This document shows positions 42,372 through 50,219 of a stretch of 64,000 nucleotides of DNA, in pieces (the stretch's first letter is position 1; each line of letters opens with the position of its first letter). Location of the stretch: positions 1-64,000 of the forward strand of contig NZ_MUJY01000040.1 of assembly GCF_002286785.1 (NCBI RefSeq), given 5' to 3'. Made by a program: the position numbers and the translations under genes. This stretch comes from Pseudomonas sp. PIC25 (GTDB taxonomy: Bacteria; Pseudomonadota; Gammaproteobacteria; Pseudomonadales; Pseudomonadaceae). The notes below the pieces were generated by a model, which did not search any database, had not been told where the DNA came from, and saw only the letters and a program-made list of their open reading frames with translations.

Positions 42372-44132
42372 ATGACCGTCACCGAGCAGTTGAGCGCACT
42401 GGCCCAGATCCTCGCTCACGGCGACCTGAACAGCCTGTTCCAACCCATCGTGTCGCTATCCGAGCGACGCATCCTGGGCTATGAGGCCCTCACCCGCGGC
42501 CCGTCCAACAGTTCGTTGCACTCCCCCGTCACCCTGTTCGCCGTGGCCCGTCATGCCGGCCGTCTCAACGAACTGGAAATCGCATGCCGGCGTCGCGCCT
42601 GCACACGCTTCCACGAACTCAAGCTGAACGGCAGCCTGTTCCTCAACGTATCCCCGGAATCGCTGCTCGATCCTTCCCACCAGCCCGGCCGCACCCTGCA
42701 ACTGCTGGAAGCCTTCGGCATCCCACCGAGCCAGGTGGTGATCGAGCTGACCGAACAAACCCCCACCGAAGATTTCGGCCTGCTCGACACCGCCCTGCAT
42801 CACTACCGCGCCATGGGCTTTTCCATCGCCCTCGACGACCTGGGCGCCGGCTACTCCAGCCTGCGCCTGTGGTCCGAACTGCGCCCCGACTACGTGAAGA
42901 TCGACCGCCACTTCATCGACGGTATCCACCAGGACGCGGTGAAGCGCGAACTCGTCGGTTCCATCCTGCAGATGGCCAAGGCCTCCCGCGCCCAGGTCAT
43001 CGCCGAGGGCATCGAACTGCCGGAAGAACTGGCCGTGCTCGCCGAGATGGGGGTCGACCTGGTGCAGGGCTACCTGCTCGGCCGTCCCCAGGACCAACCG
43101 CCACGGGATGCCCGCGGCCTGCTGCCACGCCTGGATGCCTCGGTAGCTTCGCTGGCCGAAGAAGGTACCGATCTCTCCGCGCTGCTCATCGATCAGCCGG
43201 CCATGGCCGACAACGCCCTAGTGGGCGACGTGCTGGATGCCTTCCGCAGCCAGCCGAACCTGAACTCCCTGGCGATCCTCGACGCCCACCGCCAGCCGGT
43301 CGGCATCGTGCATCGCCATTCGCTGTCGGATGCGCTACTCAAGCCCTTCGCCACCGAGCTGTACGCGCGCAAGCCGATCAGCCGGCTGATGAGCGAGGAC
43401 TTTCTTGCCGTGGAAATGGGCCAGTCGCTCCAGCAGGTCAGCCGCCTACTCACCAGCCGCGCCCGCCAGCGCATCGAGGAAGACTTCATCATCACCCTCG
43501 ATGGCCGCTACCAGGGCCTGGGCCGGGTCATCGACGTGCTCAAGCTGATCACCGAACTGAAGATCCAACAGGCCCGGCACGCCAACCCGTTGACCCTGCT
43601 GCCGGGCAACGTACCCATTCAGCAATGCCTGCAACGCTTGCTCCAGCAAGGCCGCGAAGCGGTGGTCTGCTATGTGGATATCGACAGCTTCAAGCCTTTC
43701 AACGATCTCTACGGTTATGCCAAGGGCGACGAAGTGCTGCTCTGCCTGGCGCAATGCCTGAGCGAGCGGGTCGATCCGACGCGGGATTTCGTCGGTCATA
43801 TCGGCGGCGACGACTTCATGCTGGTACTCGGCTCGGAGGACTGGCGTCCGCGCCTCAATCAGCTCTTGGAGGATTTCCAGGGACAGTGCCGGCGCTTCTA
43901 TCGTGCCGATCACTTGCAGGCGGGCTGTTTCGTCAGCCATAACCGCCTGGGCGTACGCGAGGAGTTTCCGCTGCTGTCGCTATCCCTGGGCGTGGTGCAG
44001 CTTCGTTCCGCAGCCTCCGCCAACCTCGACGCCAGCCAACTGGCCAGCCTGGCCTCGGAAGCCAAGCGCCAAGCCAAGACGGTGCCCGGCTACAGCCTGC
44101 ACATCATCGATACGCAACAGTGGGCGGGGTGA
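42372..44132 (+). CDS. EAL-CBS-GGDEF cyclic-di-GMP signalling protein
   Basis: A 586-residue cytoplasmic protein. Residues ~15-255 are an EAL phosphodiesterase domain with catalytic residues present (YEALTRGP, LFLNVSPESL, VIELTEQTP, LDDLGAGYSSL, VKIDRHFI, VIAEGIELPEE, QGYLLGRP); ~275-395 hold a pair of CBS modules; ~420-586 are a GGDEF domain whose signature reads IGGDDF. It should break down c-di-GMP, with the CBS pair and GGDEF domain probably binding nucleotides to regulate it. Asp in place of the catalytic Glu weakens but does not exclude cyclase activity. It corresponds by position to PA3258 of PAO1. Confidence 0.9.
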   Translation: MTVTEQLSALAQILAHGDLNSLFQPIVSLSERRILGYEALTRGPSNSSLHSPVTLFAVARHAGRLNELEIACRRRACTRFHELKLNGSLFLNVSPESLLDPSHQPGRTLQLLEAFGIPPSQVVIELTEQTPTEDFGLLDTALHHYRAMGFSIALDDLGAGYSSLRLWSELRPDYVKIDRHFIDGIHQDAVKRELVGSILQMAKASRAQVIAEGIELPEELAVLAEMGVDLVQGYLLGRPQDQPPRDARGLLPRLDASVASLAEEGTDLSALLIDQPAMADNALVGDVLDAFRSQPNLNSLAILDAHRQPVGIVHRHSLSDALLKPFATELYARKPISRLMSEDFLAVEMGQSLQQVSRLLTSRARQRIEEDFIITLDGRYQGLGRVIDVLKLITELKIQQARHANPLTLLPGNVPIQQCLQRLLQQGREAVVCYVDIDSFKPFNDLYGYAKGDEVLLCLAQCLSERVDPTRDFVGHIGGDDFMLVLGSEDWRPRLNQLLEDFQGQCRRFYRADHLQAGCFVSHNRLGVREEFPLLSLSLGVVQLRSAASANLDASQLASLASEAKRQAKTVPGYSLHIIDTQQWAG

Positions 44133-44144
44133 ACGGCTACGGCA

Positions 44145-44615
44145 TCAGAGCCCGAGCCGGCTGGCGCGCTGGCTCAACTGCTCGGCTTTGAGCGGATCGG
44201 CTGCCAAACCGTGGCCACCGACGCGGTAGAGATCGGCGAGCTTGCGTGCCGCCAGCGGATGTCCGGCCTCGGCGGCGAGGGTCCACCAGCGTGCAGCTTC
44301 CACGCCATCCGGGGCTTTGCGTGCATCGCCGTTGAGGCTTGCGACGCCGAGCTGGTAGGCCGACTTGGCGTCTCCTGCCTGGGCCGCCAGTCGCAGCAGG
44401 CGCAGCCCCTCGTCCCTTGCGCCTAGCCCCTGACCACGGAACAGCAGCAGGTGCCCGTAGAAACTCTGGGCCGGGACATGCCCCAGGTTGGCCATGCGCG
44501 CGAACTGGCCTTCCATCCAACGCCAGACGCGCGGCTGCTCCATCAGCTTCCGCCAGTGAAACAGGCGACGGGCCATCATGTAGCCCAAGCGTGCGCGCAA
44601 GCGCCACCAGAGCAT
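44145..44615 (-). CDS. Sel1-repeat protein
   Basis: A 156-residue protein with three Sel1-like tandem helical repeats (AQSFYGHLLLFRGQGLGARDEGL, AYQLGVASLNGDA...GVEAARWWTLAAEAG, ARKLADLYRVGGHGL...). The N terminus is basic and hydrophobic without a clear signal peptide. It is the last gene of a compact three-gene unit; its start touches the stop of the gene before it. Sel1 proteins usually act as protein-binding scaffolds. Confidence 0.8.
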   Translation of the reverse strand: MLWWRLRARLGYMMARRLFHWRKLMEQPRVWRWMEGQFARMANLGHVPAQSFYGHLLLFRGQGLGARDEGLRLLRLAAQAGDAKSAYQLGVASLNGDARKAPDGVEAARWWTLAAEAGHPLAARKLADLYRVGGHGLAADPLKAEQLSQRASRLGL

Positions 44616-44981
44616 TCAGGGTTCCTCGGGGTAGTCGAATTCAAATACACGTGCCACTTCGGCCGCATGCCAGGACGCCGCCGCCACGCCATCCGACGGG
44701 CCGGAGAAGCGCCCGATGCGCGCCACACAATCGAAGAAGCCGGTACGCGGCAGGCGGCTCGCCCCCTGGCTGATCACCAGCGAGCTGCGCAACGGCCGCT
44801 CGGCACGCGCATCCAGTACGGCCAGATGTTCCAGCGCGGCAGTGAGTGTCTGCATGGCCGGCGGCGGCAACTGCAGGCGCTCGATCAGGGCGCGGTAGGT
44901 GAGCAGATGGCGCTGGCGGCGCGCATCGTCCAGTTCGTTGAGAAGCGCCTGCCAATGCAGGCGACTGATACGCACACTCAA
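44616..44981 (-). CDS. Conserved hypothetical protein, 121 residues
   Basis: A small soluble protein with a helical N-terminal half (ISRLHWQALLNELDDARRQRHLLTYRALIERLQLPPPAMQTL) that resembles a winged-helix, followed by SLVISQGASRLPRTGFFDCVARIG, which resembles restriction-alleviation or nuclease-like hypothetical proteins but has no motif I can name. It overlaps the HTH gene by ATGA and abuts the Sel1 gene, so the three are co-translated. Confidence 0.7.
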   Translation of the reverse strand: MSVRISRLHWQALLNELDDARRQRHLLTYRALIERLQLPPPAMQTLTAALEHLAVLDARAERPLRSSLVISQGASRLPRTGFFDCVARIGRFSGPSDGVAAASWHAAEVARVFEFDYPEEP

Positions 44982-45295
44982 GACGGGGACTCCCAGCCTG
45001 CTATACCCAGCGCCCGCGCCAAGGCACGGCGGATGGCCATGTCGGGCTGGCGCTCGCCTTTCTCGATCAGATCCAGATAGTGGGGGCTGACGCCGACCGC
45101 CTGAGCCAGCTGTTGGACGGTCATCCCCCGGGCTTCGCGCAACGCCGCGAGACGCTCCAGGCCGGTAGGTTCCGCTGACTCATCCGGAGAGACCTGCCCG
45201 TTTCGTCCGGCGGCCTTCAACAAAGCCTGATACTCGGACCAGGGCAGGACGGCGTACTCCGCCTCGCCGTCACGCATGATCACTTGCACACTCAT
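44978..45295 (-). CDS. XRE-family helix-turn-helix protein
   Basis: A 105-residue protein: residues 1-35 (MSVQVIMRDGEAEYAVLPWSEYQALL) look like the N-terminal strand-helix part common in antitoxin-like proteins, and residues ~45-105 form a Cro/C1-type HTH (LAALREARGMTVQQLAQAVGVSPHYLDLIEKGER). The ATG at 45295 has GGAG six bases upstream. It heads the three-gene unit and probably autoregulates it. No partner toxin is recognisable, so a toxin-antitoxin assignment is not made. Confidence 0.82.
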   Translation of the reverse strand: MSVQVIMRDGEAEYAVLPWSEYQALLKAAGRNGQVSPDESAEPTGLERLAALREARGMTVQQLAQAVGVSPHYLDLIEKGERQPDMAIRRALARALGIAGWESPS

Positions 45296-45443
45296 CACGC
45301 TCTCCATGGAAAAAGAAGTGCTCGCAACCTCGGCACTTTCCGTGCAGGGCGTCATCTTAACAGGCCATGCCGGACGAAGGGCGCCCGGAGCGGCACGCAT
45401 TTTCCCGACGGCCCCGTGGATACGATGGAATGCGCTTCGCTCG

Positions 45444-45872
45444 TTACTCCTGAGGGCCCGGTGCCGGCAGCAAGGGCGGTGCGACCCGTTCCGCCGGCTG
45501 GGCGAAATGCCAGGCCCGGAACGCATCCAGTTCGCTCCGCCAGGTACGCAAGACCCAGGCCAGGACCGCCAGGTCGTCAATCAGGCCGATTGCCAGGAGC
45601 CAGTCCGGAATCGCATCCATCGGCGAGAGGAAATACGCCAGCGCCGCCACCGAAGCCACCAGTGCCTGGGAGCCAATGGCCCGGTACTCGCCGCGCCACC
45701 AGGCGAGGCACAGTGCCTGCAACAGACGCAGATCATCCTTGACGCCGCCCAGGCGGCGCCCTTCGCGGCCACCCTTTTTTGCCACCGCGAGCAACAACTT
45801 CGGCAAGCGCCCCCGCACCAACAAACGCTCGGCCACGGGCAGGTAACGCGCAAAATTCCACGGTGCTTTCAC
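45444..45872 (-). CDS. YkvA-family (DUF1232) membrane protein
   Basis: A 142-residue protein with the DUF1232 signature SPMDAIPDWLLAIGLIDDLAVLAWVL forming a membrane hairpin. The GTG at 45872 is chosen because GGAGGAAGG lies just upstream; an ATG-started frame from 45983 would cross a pair of DnaA-box-like repeats and lacks a ribosome site. The family's function is unknown. Confidence 0.8.
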   Translation of the reverse strand: MKAPWNFARYLPVAERLLVRGRLPKLLLAVAKKGGREGRRLGGVKDDLRLLQALCLAWWRGEYRAIGSQALVASVAALAYFLSPMDAIPDWLLAIGLIDDLAVLAWVLRTWRSELDAFRAWHFAQPAERVAPPLLPAPGPQE

Positions 45873-46244
45873 CCTTCCTCCTCCACAGCCCGCGAGCTTG
45901 GCGGGCTCGTCCCGGTTATCCACCAAAGCTGTGGATAACCTTGTGAACATATCTGTGAGCAGCTTACCAAAGGCCCGGTTCACGGGGCTTGGCCACGGAT
46001 CGGATAAAATTTATCCAGCCAGAAAAATCTAATAAAAACAGCAACTTAAAAATCATCCCAAACTTACGTTCGGCCACCTTGAAGATCAGAAATAAAAACC
46101 GCCGTCAATGTGAATAACCGTAACATCGGAACGCAGCGACATATAAATAGAGACTCGCCGGTCAGCCGCCGGGTTCGTCTTTAGCAAGGCCCGGAAACGA
46201 CAACGCCCCGTCAAAACGGGGCGCTGTGTGAAACGGGGTAAACC
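45873..46244. other. Gene-free stretch with a DnaA-box pair and AT-rich segment
   Basis: These 372 bases hold no supported gene. A perfect inverted repeat GTTATCCAC ... GTGGATAAC (45915-45923, 45931-45939) contains one perfect DnaA box (TTATCCACA on the minus strand, 45930-45938) and one near-perfect box (TTATCCACC, 45916-45924). An AT-rich part follows (46000-46150). The fklB terminator lies at 46204-46223. One pair of boxes is not enough to call an origin. Confidence 0.55.
46204..46223 (-). terminator. Terminator of fklB
   Basis: On the minus strand CGCCCCG-TTTTGA-CGGGGCG followed by TTGTCGTTT, 22 bases after the fklB stop. Confidence 0.7.
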
Positions 46245-46988
46245 TTACTGCTGAGGCTGCTCGGCCGGCTCGGTCTGCTCAGGTGCCTCGCCCTGGCCCT
46301 GGCCCTTGATGCCAAGGAGCTCCAGTTCGAATACCAGCACCGAATTCGCCGGGATCATCGGCGACGGGCTCTGCGCACCGTAGGCCAGTTCGCTGGGGAT
46401 GAACAGCTTGTACTTCTCGCCGACATGCATCAGCTGCAGGCCTTCCACCCAACCGGGGATCACGCCGTTGACCGGCAGGTCGATGGGGCTGCCACGCTCG
46501 ATGGAGCTGTCGAAGACGCTGCCGTCCACCAAGCTGCCCTGGTAGTGCACGGTGACCACGTCAGTGGGCTTGGGCTGGGCGCCGTCGGTCTTCTTCAGCA
46601 CTTCGTACTGAAGGCCGGAAGCGGTGGTGGTCACGCCTTCGCGCTTACCGTTCTCTTCCAGGAACTGCTTGCCCTTCTTGGCGTTCTCGTCGCTGATCGC
46701 CGCCATGCGCTCTTCGGCACGCTTCTGCAGGAAGGCGAAGGCTTCCATCAGCTCTTCGTCCTTCAGGCGCTGCTCTTTCTTGCCGATGGCATCTTCGATG
46801 CCTTGGGCGACCGCTTTCGAATCGAGGTCGTCCATGCCTTCCTGGGCCAGGCTCTTGCCCATGTTCAGGCCGATGCCGTAGGAGGCTTTCTGGGCCGGAG
46901 TCTTCAGTTCAACGCTGGTCTGCGAATCGCAGCCCGCGAGAACCAGGCCTACCAGGGCCATCGCTGCGGCCAACCGATGTTGTCTCAT
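46245..46988 (-). CDS. fklB: FKBP-type peptidyl-prolyl cis-trans isomerase, lipoprotein
   Basis: A 247-residue FkpA/Mip-like isomerase. The N terminus has a lipobox (LVLAGC, Cys20), so the mature protein is a periplasmic lipoprotein. A helical dimerisation domain occupies ~30-120 (YGIGLNMGKSLAQEG to FLEENGKREGV), and the FKBP domain ~125-230 carries VTVHYQGSLVDGSVFDSS, VIPGWVEGLQLMHVGEKYKLFIP and LAYG. A Gln/Glu/Pro-rich tail ends the protein. It assists folding of secreted and outer-membrane proteins. It is followed by its own terminator, so it is monocistronic. Confidence 0.92.
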   Translation of the reverse strand: MRQHRLAAAMALVGLVLAGCDSQTSVELKTPAQKASYGIGLNMGKSLAQEGMDDLDSKAVAQGIEDAIGKKEQRLKDEELMEAFAFLQKRAEERMAAISDENAKKGKQFLEENGKREGVTTTASGLQYEVLKKTDGAQPKPTDVVTVHYQGSLVDGSVFDSSIERGSPIDLPVNGVIPGWVEGLQLMHVGEKYKLFIPSELAYGAQSPSPMIPANSVLVFELELLGIKGQGQGEAPEQTEPAEQPQQ

Positions 46989-47165
46989 GCTGTTTCCTTG
47001 TTCGTGCGCCAGAGGCAGTCGAGTGAAAGGGCGAGCTTAGCAGGCCGCCATCATGACTGGCTACGGGGATACGAACGGGAAAACCACGATAAGTTCAGGT
47101 GTTCAAAAGGAATTTTACGAAATGAAGCGAGGTGTCACAGGAGGGGAAAGCGAGGAGGGAAAAAG

Positions 47166-47242
47166 TGGCGCAGCGGACGGGACTCGAACCCGCGACCCCC
47201 GGCGTGACAGGCCGGTATTCTAACCGACTGAACTACCGCTGC
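47166..47242 (-). tRNA. tRNA-Asp (GTC)
   Basis: A 77-base cloverleaf with encoded CCA. The acceptor stem GCAGCGG pairs with CCGCTGC, the anticodon loop reads CTGTCAC with anticodon GTC, and the T arm is GCGGGTTCGAGTCCCGT. Confidence 0.97.
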
Positions 47243-47257
47243 GCGTAACCCCGAGAT

Positions 47258-47333
47258 TGGTGGGTGGTGACGGGATCGAACCGCCGACCCTCTGCTTGTA
47301 AGGCAGATGCTCTCCCAGCTGAGCTAACCACCC
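47258..47333 (-). tRNA. tRNA-Val (TAC)
   Basis: A 76-base cloverleaf with encoded CCA. The acceptor stem GGGTGGT pairs with the 3' CACC side, the anticodon loop is CTTACAA with anticodon TAC, and the T arm is GGCGGTTCGATCCCGTC. It lies 15 bases from tRNA-Asp, so the two are probably one transcript. Confidence 0.97.
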
Positions 47334-47551
47334 TTCGCTCTCGAAGTGGTGCGCATTCTAGAGAGGCATTCCGGCCTTGGCAAGCCCCCGATGAAAAAAA
47401 TTTTCAAAACTTCCAAAGAGTTAGAGAGACCCTTCCATTTGCCGGGCGGCACTCGATTAATTGCGCTCGCCGCTTCGCCCAGGGTTGGCCTGGAGCGTCG
47501 GGGGGAGAATAATGCGCGCTTTCGCTTTGCGTAATGGAGAGTTCCCCCCTC

Positions 47552-48472
47552 ATGTGGTTCCGCAACCTGCTCGTCTACCGTCTCACCCAGGACATCCCCT
47601 TCGATGCCGAAGCGCTGGAAGCGCAACTGGCCGCCAAGCCAGCCCGCCCCTGCGCCAGCCAGGAACTGACCACCTATGGTTTCATGGCGCCGTTCGGCAA
47701 GGGCGAAGACGCACCGCTGGTGCACGTCAGCCAGGACTTCCTGCTGATCGCCGCGCGCAAGGAAGAACGCATCCTGCCCGGCAGCGTGGTGCGCGATGCC
47801 CTGAAGGAGAAGGTCGACGAGATCGAAGCCGAGCAGATGCGCAAGGTCTATAAGAAGGAGCGCGACCAGCTCAAGGATGAGATTATCCAGACCTTCCTGC
47901 CGCGCGCCTTCATCCGCCGCTCGGCGACCTTCGCCGCGATCGCCCCCAAGCTGGGCCTGATCCTGGTCGACTCCGCCAGCCCGAAGCGCGCCGAAGACCT
48001 GCTCTCCACCCTGCGCGAAGCCATCGGCTCGCTGCCGGTGCGTCCGCTCAGCGTCAAGGTCGCCCCCACCGCCACGCTCACCGACTGGGTGAAGTCGCAA
48101 CAGGCCGCGGAAGGCTTCTTCGTTCTCGACGAATGCGAGCTGCGCGACACTCATGAAGACGGCGGTGTGGTGCGCTGCAAGCGCCAGGACCTGACCAGCG
48201 AGGAAATCCAGCTGCACCTGAGCACCGGCAAGCTGGTCACCCAGCTGTCCCTGGCCTGGCAGGACAAGCTGTCCTTCGTGCTGGACGACAAGCTGGCGAT
48301 CAAGCGCCTGCGCTTCGAAGACCTGCTGCAGGACCAGGCCGAGCAGGACGGTGGCGACGATGCCCTCGGCCAACTGGACGCCAGCTTCACCTTGATGATG
48401 CTGACCTTCTCCGAATTCCTCCCGGCGCTGTTCGAAGCCCTGGGTGGCGAGGAAATTCCTCAAGGTATCTGA
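47552..48472 (+). CDS. rdgC: Recombination-associated protein RdgC
   Basis: A 306-residue protein of exact family length, beginning [18 protein letters not shown] and containing the conserved [30 protein letters not shown] and [16 protein letters not shown] end. RdgC forms a ring around double-stranded DNA and restrains RecA. The ATG at 47552 is used; a longer frame from 47534 exists but this start matches the conserved beginning. Confidence 0.95.
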   Translation: MWFRNLLVYRLTQDIPFDAEALEAQLAAKPARPCASQELTTYGFMAPFGKGEDAPLVHVSQDFLLIAARKEERILPGSVVRDALKEKVDEIEAEQMRKVYKKERDQLKDEIIQTFLPRAFIRRSATFAAIAPKLGLILVDSASPKRAEDLLSTLREAIGSLPVRPLSVKVAPTATLTDWVKSQQAAEGFFVLDECELRDTHEDGGVVRCKRQDLTSEEIQLHLSTGKLVTQLSLAWQDKLSFVLDDKLAIKRLRFEDLLQDQAEQDGGDDALGQLDASFTLMMLTFSEFLPALFEALGGEEIPQGI

Positions 48473-48547
48473 TGGAATCTGGCGGTACGCGGTCGCCAGC
48501 CACCCCGCGTACCACCAGCCTGATCGCCTGACGACAAGGATCGGCCC

Positions 48548-49495
48548 ATGCGTGCGCTCACTGCTTTCAGCCGCTTCGTCGGCAATACCTTCGCCCTCTG
48601 GGTGCTGTTGTTCGCCGTGCTGGCGTTTTTCCAGCCAAACTGGTTCCTGCCGGCCACCGCCTGGATCGTGCCGCTGCTGGGGCTGATCATGTTCGGCATG
48701 GGTCTGACCCTGAAGACCGAGGACTTCCGCGAGGTGGTGCGCCGTCCGCTGTGGGTGCTGCTCGGAGTCGCCGCGCAGTTCCTGATCATGCCGGGGCTCG
48801 CCTGGCTGCTCTGCCAGGTGCTCGGGTTGCCGCCGGAAATCGCCGTCGGCGTGATCCTGGTCGGTTGCTGCCCAGGCGGCACCGCATCCAACGTCATCAC
48901 CTGGTTCTCCCGCGGCGACGTGGCGTTGTCGGTATCGATCACCGCCGTCACGACCCTGCTCGCGCCGCTGGCGACCCCGGCGCTGATCTGGCTGCTGGCC
49001 TCAGCCTGGTTGCCGGTGAAGTTCGGCGCCCTGTTCATGTCCATCCTGCAGATCGTGCTGCTGCCCATCGTCCTCGGCCTGATCGCCCAACGCCTGCTCG
49101 GGAAACGGGTGCATCACGTGGTGGACGTGCTGCCGCTGGTTTCGGTGGTCAGCATCGTGATCATCGTCGCCGCCGTGGTGGCGGCCAGCCAGGCGAAGAT
49201 CGCCGAATCCGGGCTACTGATCATGGCCGTGGTGGTGCTGCACAACGGCCTTGGGCTTGCCCTGGGCTACCTGATCGGTCGCGTCTTCGGCCTGCCGCTG
49301 GCGCAGCGCAAGACGCTGTCCATCGAGGTCGGCATGCAGAACTCCGGCCTGGGCGCCGCCCTCGCCAGTGCGCACTTCTCGCCACTGGCGGCGGTGCCCA
49401 GCGCGCTGTTCAGCGTCTGGCACAACCTCTCCGGCGCCCTGCTGGCGACCGTCTATCGTCGGACAGGTCAGGATTCCGAAAAAATCTCGAAATGA
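48548..49495 (+). CDS. Bile acid:sodium symporter family (BASS/PanS-like) transporter
   Basis: A 315-residue membrane protein with about ten helices and the BASS signatures [20 protein letters not shown] and [19 protein letters not shown]. Bacterial members import organic anions such as ketopantoate; the substrate here is unknown. A 9-base-pair stem (GGTACGCGG/CCGCGTACC, 48484-48513) lies between rdgC and this gene and may limit read-through. Confidence 0.88.
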   Translation: MRALTAFSRFVGNTFALWVLLFAVLAFFQPNWFLPATAWIVPLLGLIMFGMGLTLKTEDFREVVRRPLWVLLGVAAQFLIMPGLAWLLCQVLGLPPEIAVGVILVGCCPGGTASNVITWFSRGDVALSVSITAVTTLLAPLATPALIWLLASAWLPVKFGALFMSILQIVLLPIVLGLIAQRLLGKRVHHVVDVLPLVSVVSIVIIVAAVVAASQAKIAESGLLIMAVVVLHNGLGLALGYLIGRVFGLPLAQRKTLSIEVGMQNSGLGAALASAHFSPLAAVPSALFSVWHNLSGALLATVYRRTGQDSEKISK

Positions 49496-49560
49496 TTCAG
49501 GTAGTTCCGTCGATCCGGGGTTGCTTGCCCCGGTGTCGATCCCGTGCAGAATGACGGCAT

Positions 49561-49635
49561 GTGAGGACGACCTCACCACGCCTGACGTGACCACCCGGGG
49601 ACGGCCCCTCCTCCATGACCGTTACCCGAGGAGGT
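49561..49635 (+). promoter_or_regulatory. Guanidine-II (mini-ykkC) riboswitch
   Basis: Two hairpins with ACGR loops, the definition of this class: GTGAGG-ACGA-CCTCAC at 49561-49576 and GGGG-ACGG-CCCC at 49597-49608. They are followed by TCCTCC (49609-49614), which can pair with the ribosome site GAGGAGG at 49628-49634. Guanidinium binding should dock the two hairpins and free the ribosome site, so that the exporter is made when guanidinium is present. Confidence 0.92.
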
Positions 49636-49640
49636 CATCC

Positions 49641-49955
49641 ATGTCCTGGTTCATTCTGTTTTTCGCCGGTCTGTTCGAGGTCGGCTGGGCCGTCGGCCTG
49701 AAATACACCGACGGTTTCAGCCGTCCCCTTCCCACCCTGCTCACCGTCGGCGCCATCCTGGCAAGCCTGGGCCTGCTCGGCCTGGCCATGAAGGAACTGC
49801 CCCTGGGTACCGCCTATGCGATCTGGACCGGCATCGGCGCGGTAGGCACCGTGATTGCCGGTGTGATCCTGTTCGGCGAGTCGCTGGCCCCACTCCGATT
49901 GGCCAGCGTGGCGCTGATCGCCTGCGGCCTTGTGGGGCTCAAGCTGAGCCATTGA
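49641..49955 (+). CDS. gdx: Guanidinium exporter Gdx (SugE, small multidrug resistance family)
   Basis: A 104-residue SMR protein with four membrane helices; Glu13 in [19 protein letters not shown] is the essential coupling residue, and the [15 protein letters not shown] segment is typical of the SugE/Gdx subtype rather than EmrE. It exports guanidinium in exchange for protons. The guanidine-II riboswitch directly upstream confirms the subtype. Confidence 0.95.
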   Translation: MSWFILFFAGLFEVGWAVGLKYTDGFSRPLPTLLTVGAILASLGLLGLAMKELPLGTAYAIWTGIGAVGTVIAGVILFGESLAPLRLASVALIACGLVGLKLSH

Positions 49956-49979
49956 GTGGAATGCCATCGGCGGCACGTA

Positions 49980-50205
49980 ACCCTGTAGGAGCGAGCTCTG
50001 CTCGCGAAACAGGCAACACAAGCGCTTCGCCCGCAGAGCAGGCCCCTACGAAAAGCACGCAATCGTAGGAGCGAATTCATTCGCGATTGGCGAAGCTCCG
50101 CCGTCACCCCATCGCGAATGAATTCGCTCCCACATCTGACAATCCATCCCCATCGCAAAAGGCCGATGCCGTCATCCTTGTAGGGGCGGATTTATCCGCC
50201 CGCGC
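49980..50205. repeat. Cluster of REP-like palindromes
   Basis: Between gdx and the converging LplT-type gene are GGAGCGAGCTCTGCTCGCG with a reversed partner (about 49987-50047), GGAGCGAATTCATTCGCG with an inverted copy ATCGCGAATGAATTCGCTCCC (about 50067-50133), and GGGGCGGATTTATCCGCCC (about 50181-50200). They are the same families as at 16.8-17.1 kb. Confidence 0.8.
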
Positions 50206-50219
50206 GACATCGAACGACC

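Noticed and set aside
44616-45295. Toxin-antitoxin pair
   Set aside because: The XRE protein could be an antitoxin, but the 121-residue partner shows no RelE, HigB or other toxin motif and is followed by a Sel1 gene in the same unit.
45915-45939. Replication origin
   Set aside because: Only two DnaA boxes and no dnaA, dnaN, gidA or parAB genes nearby.
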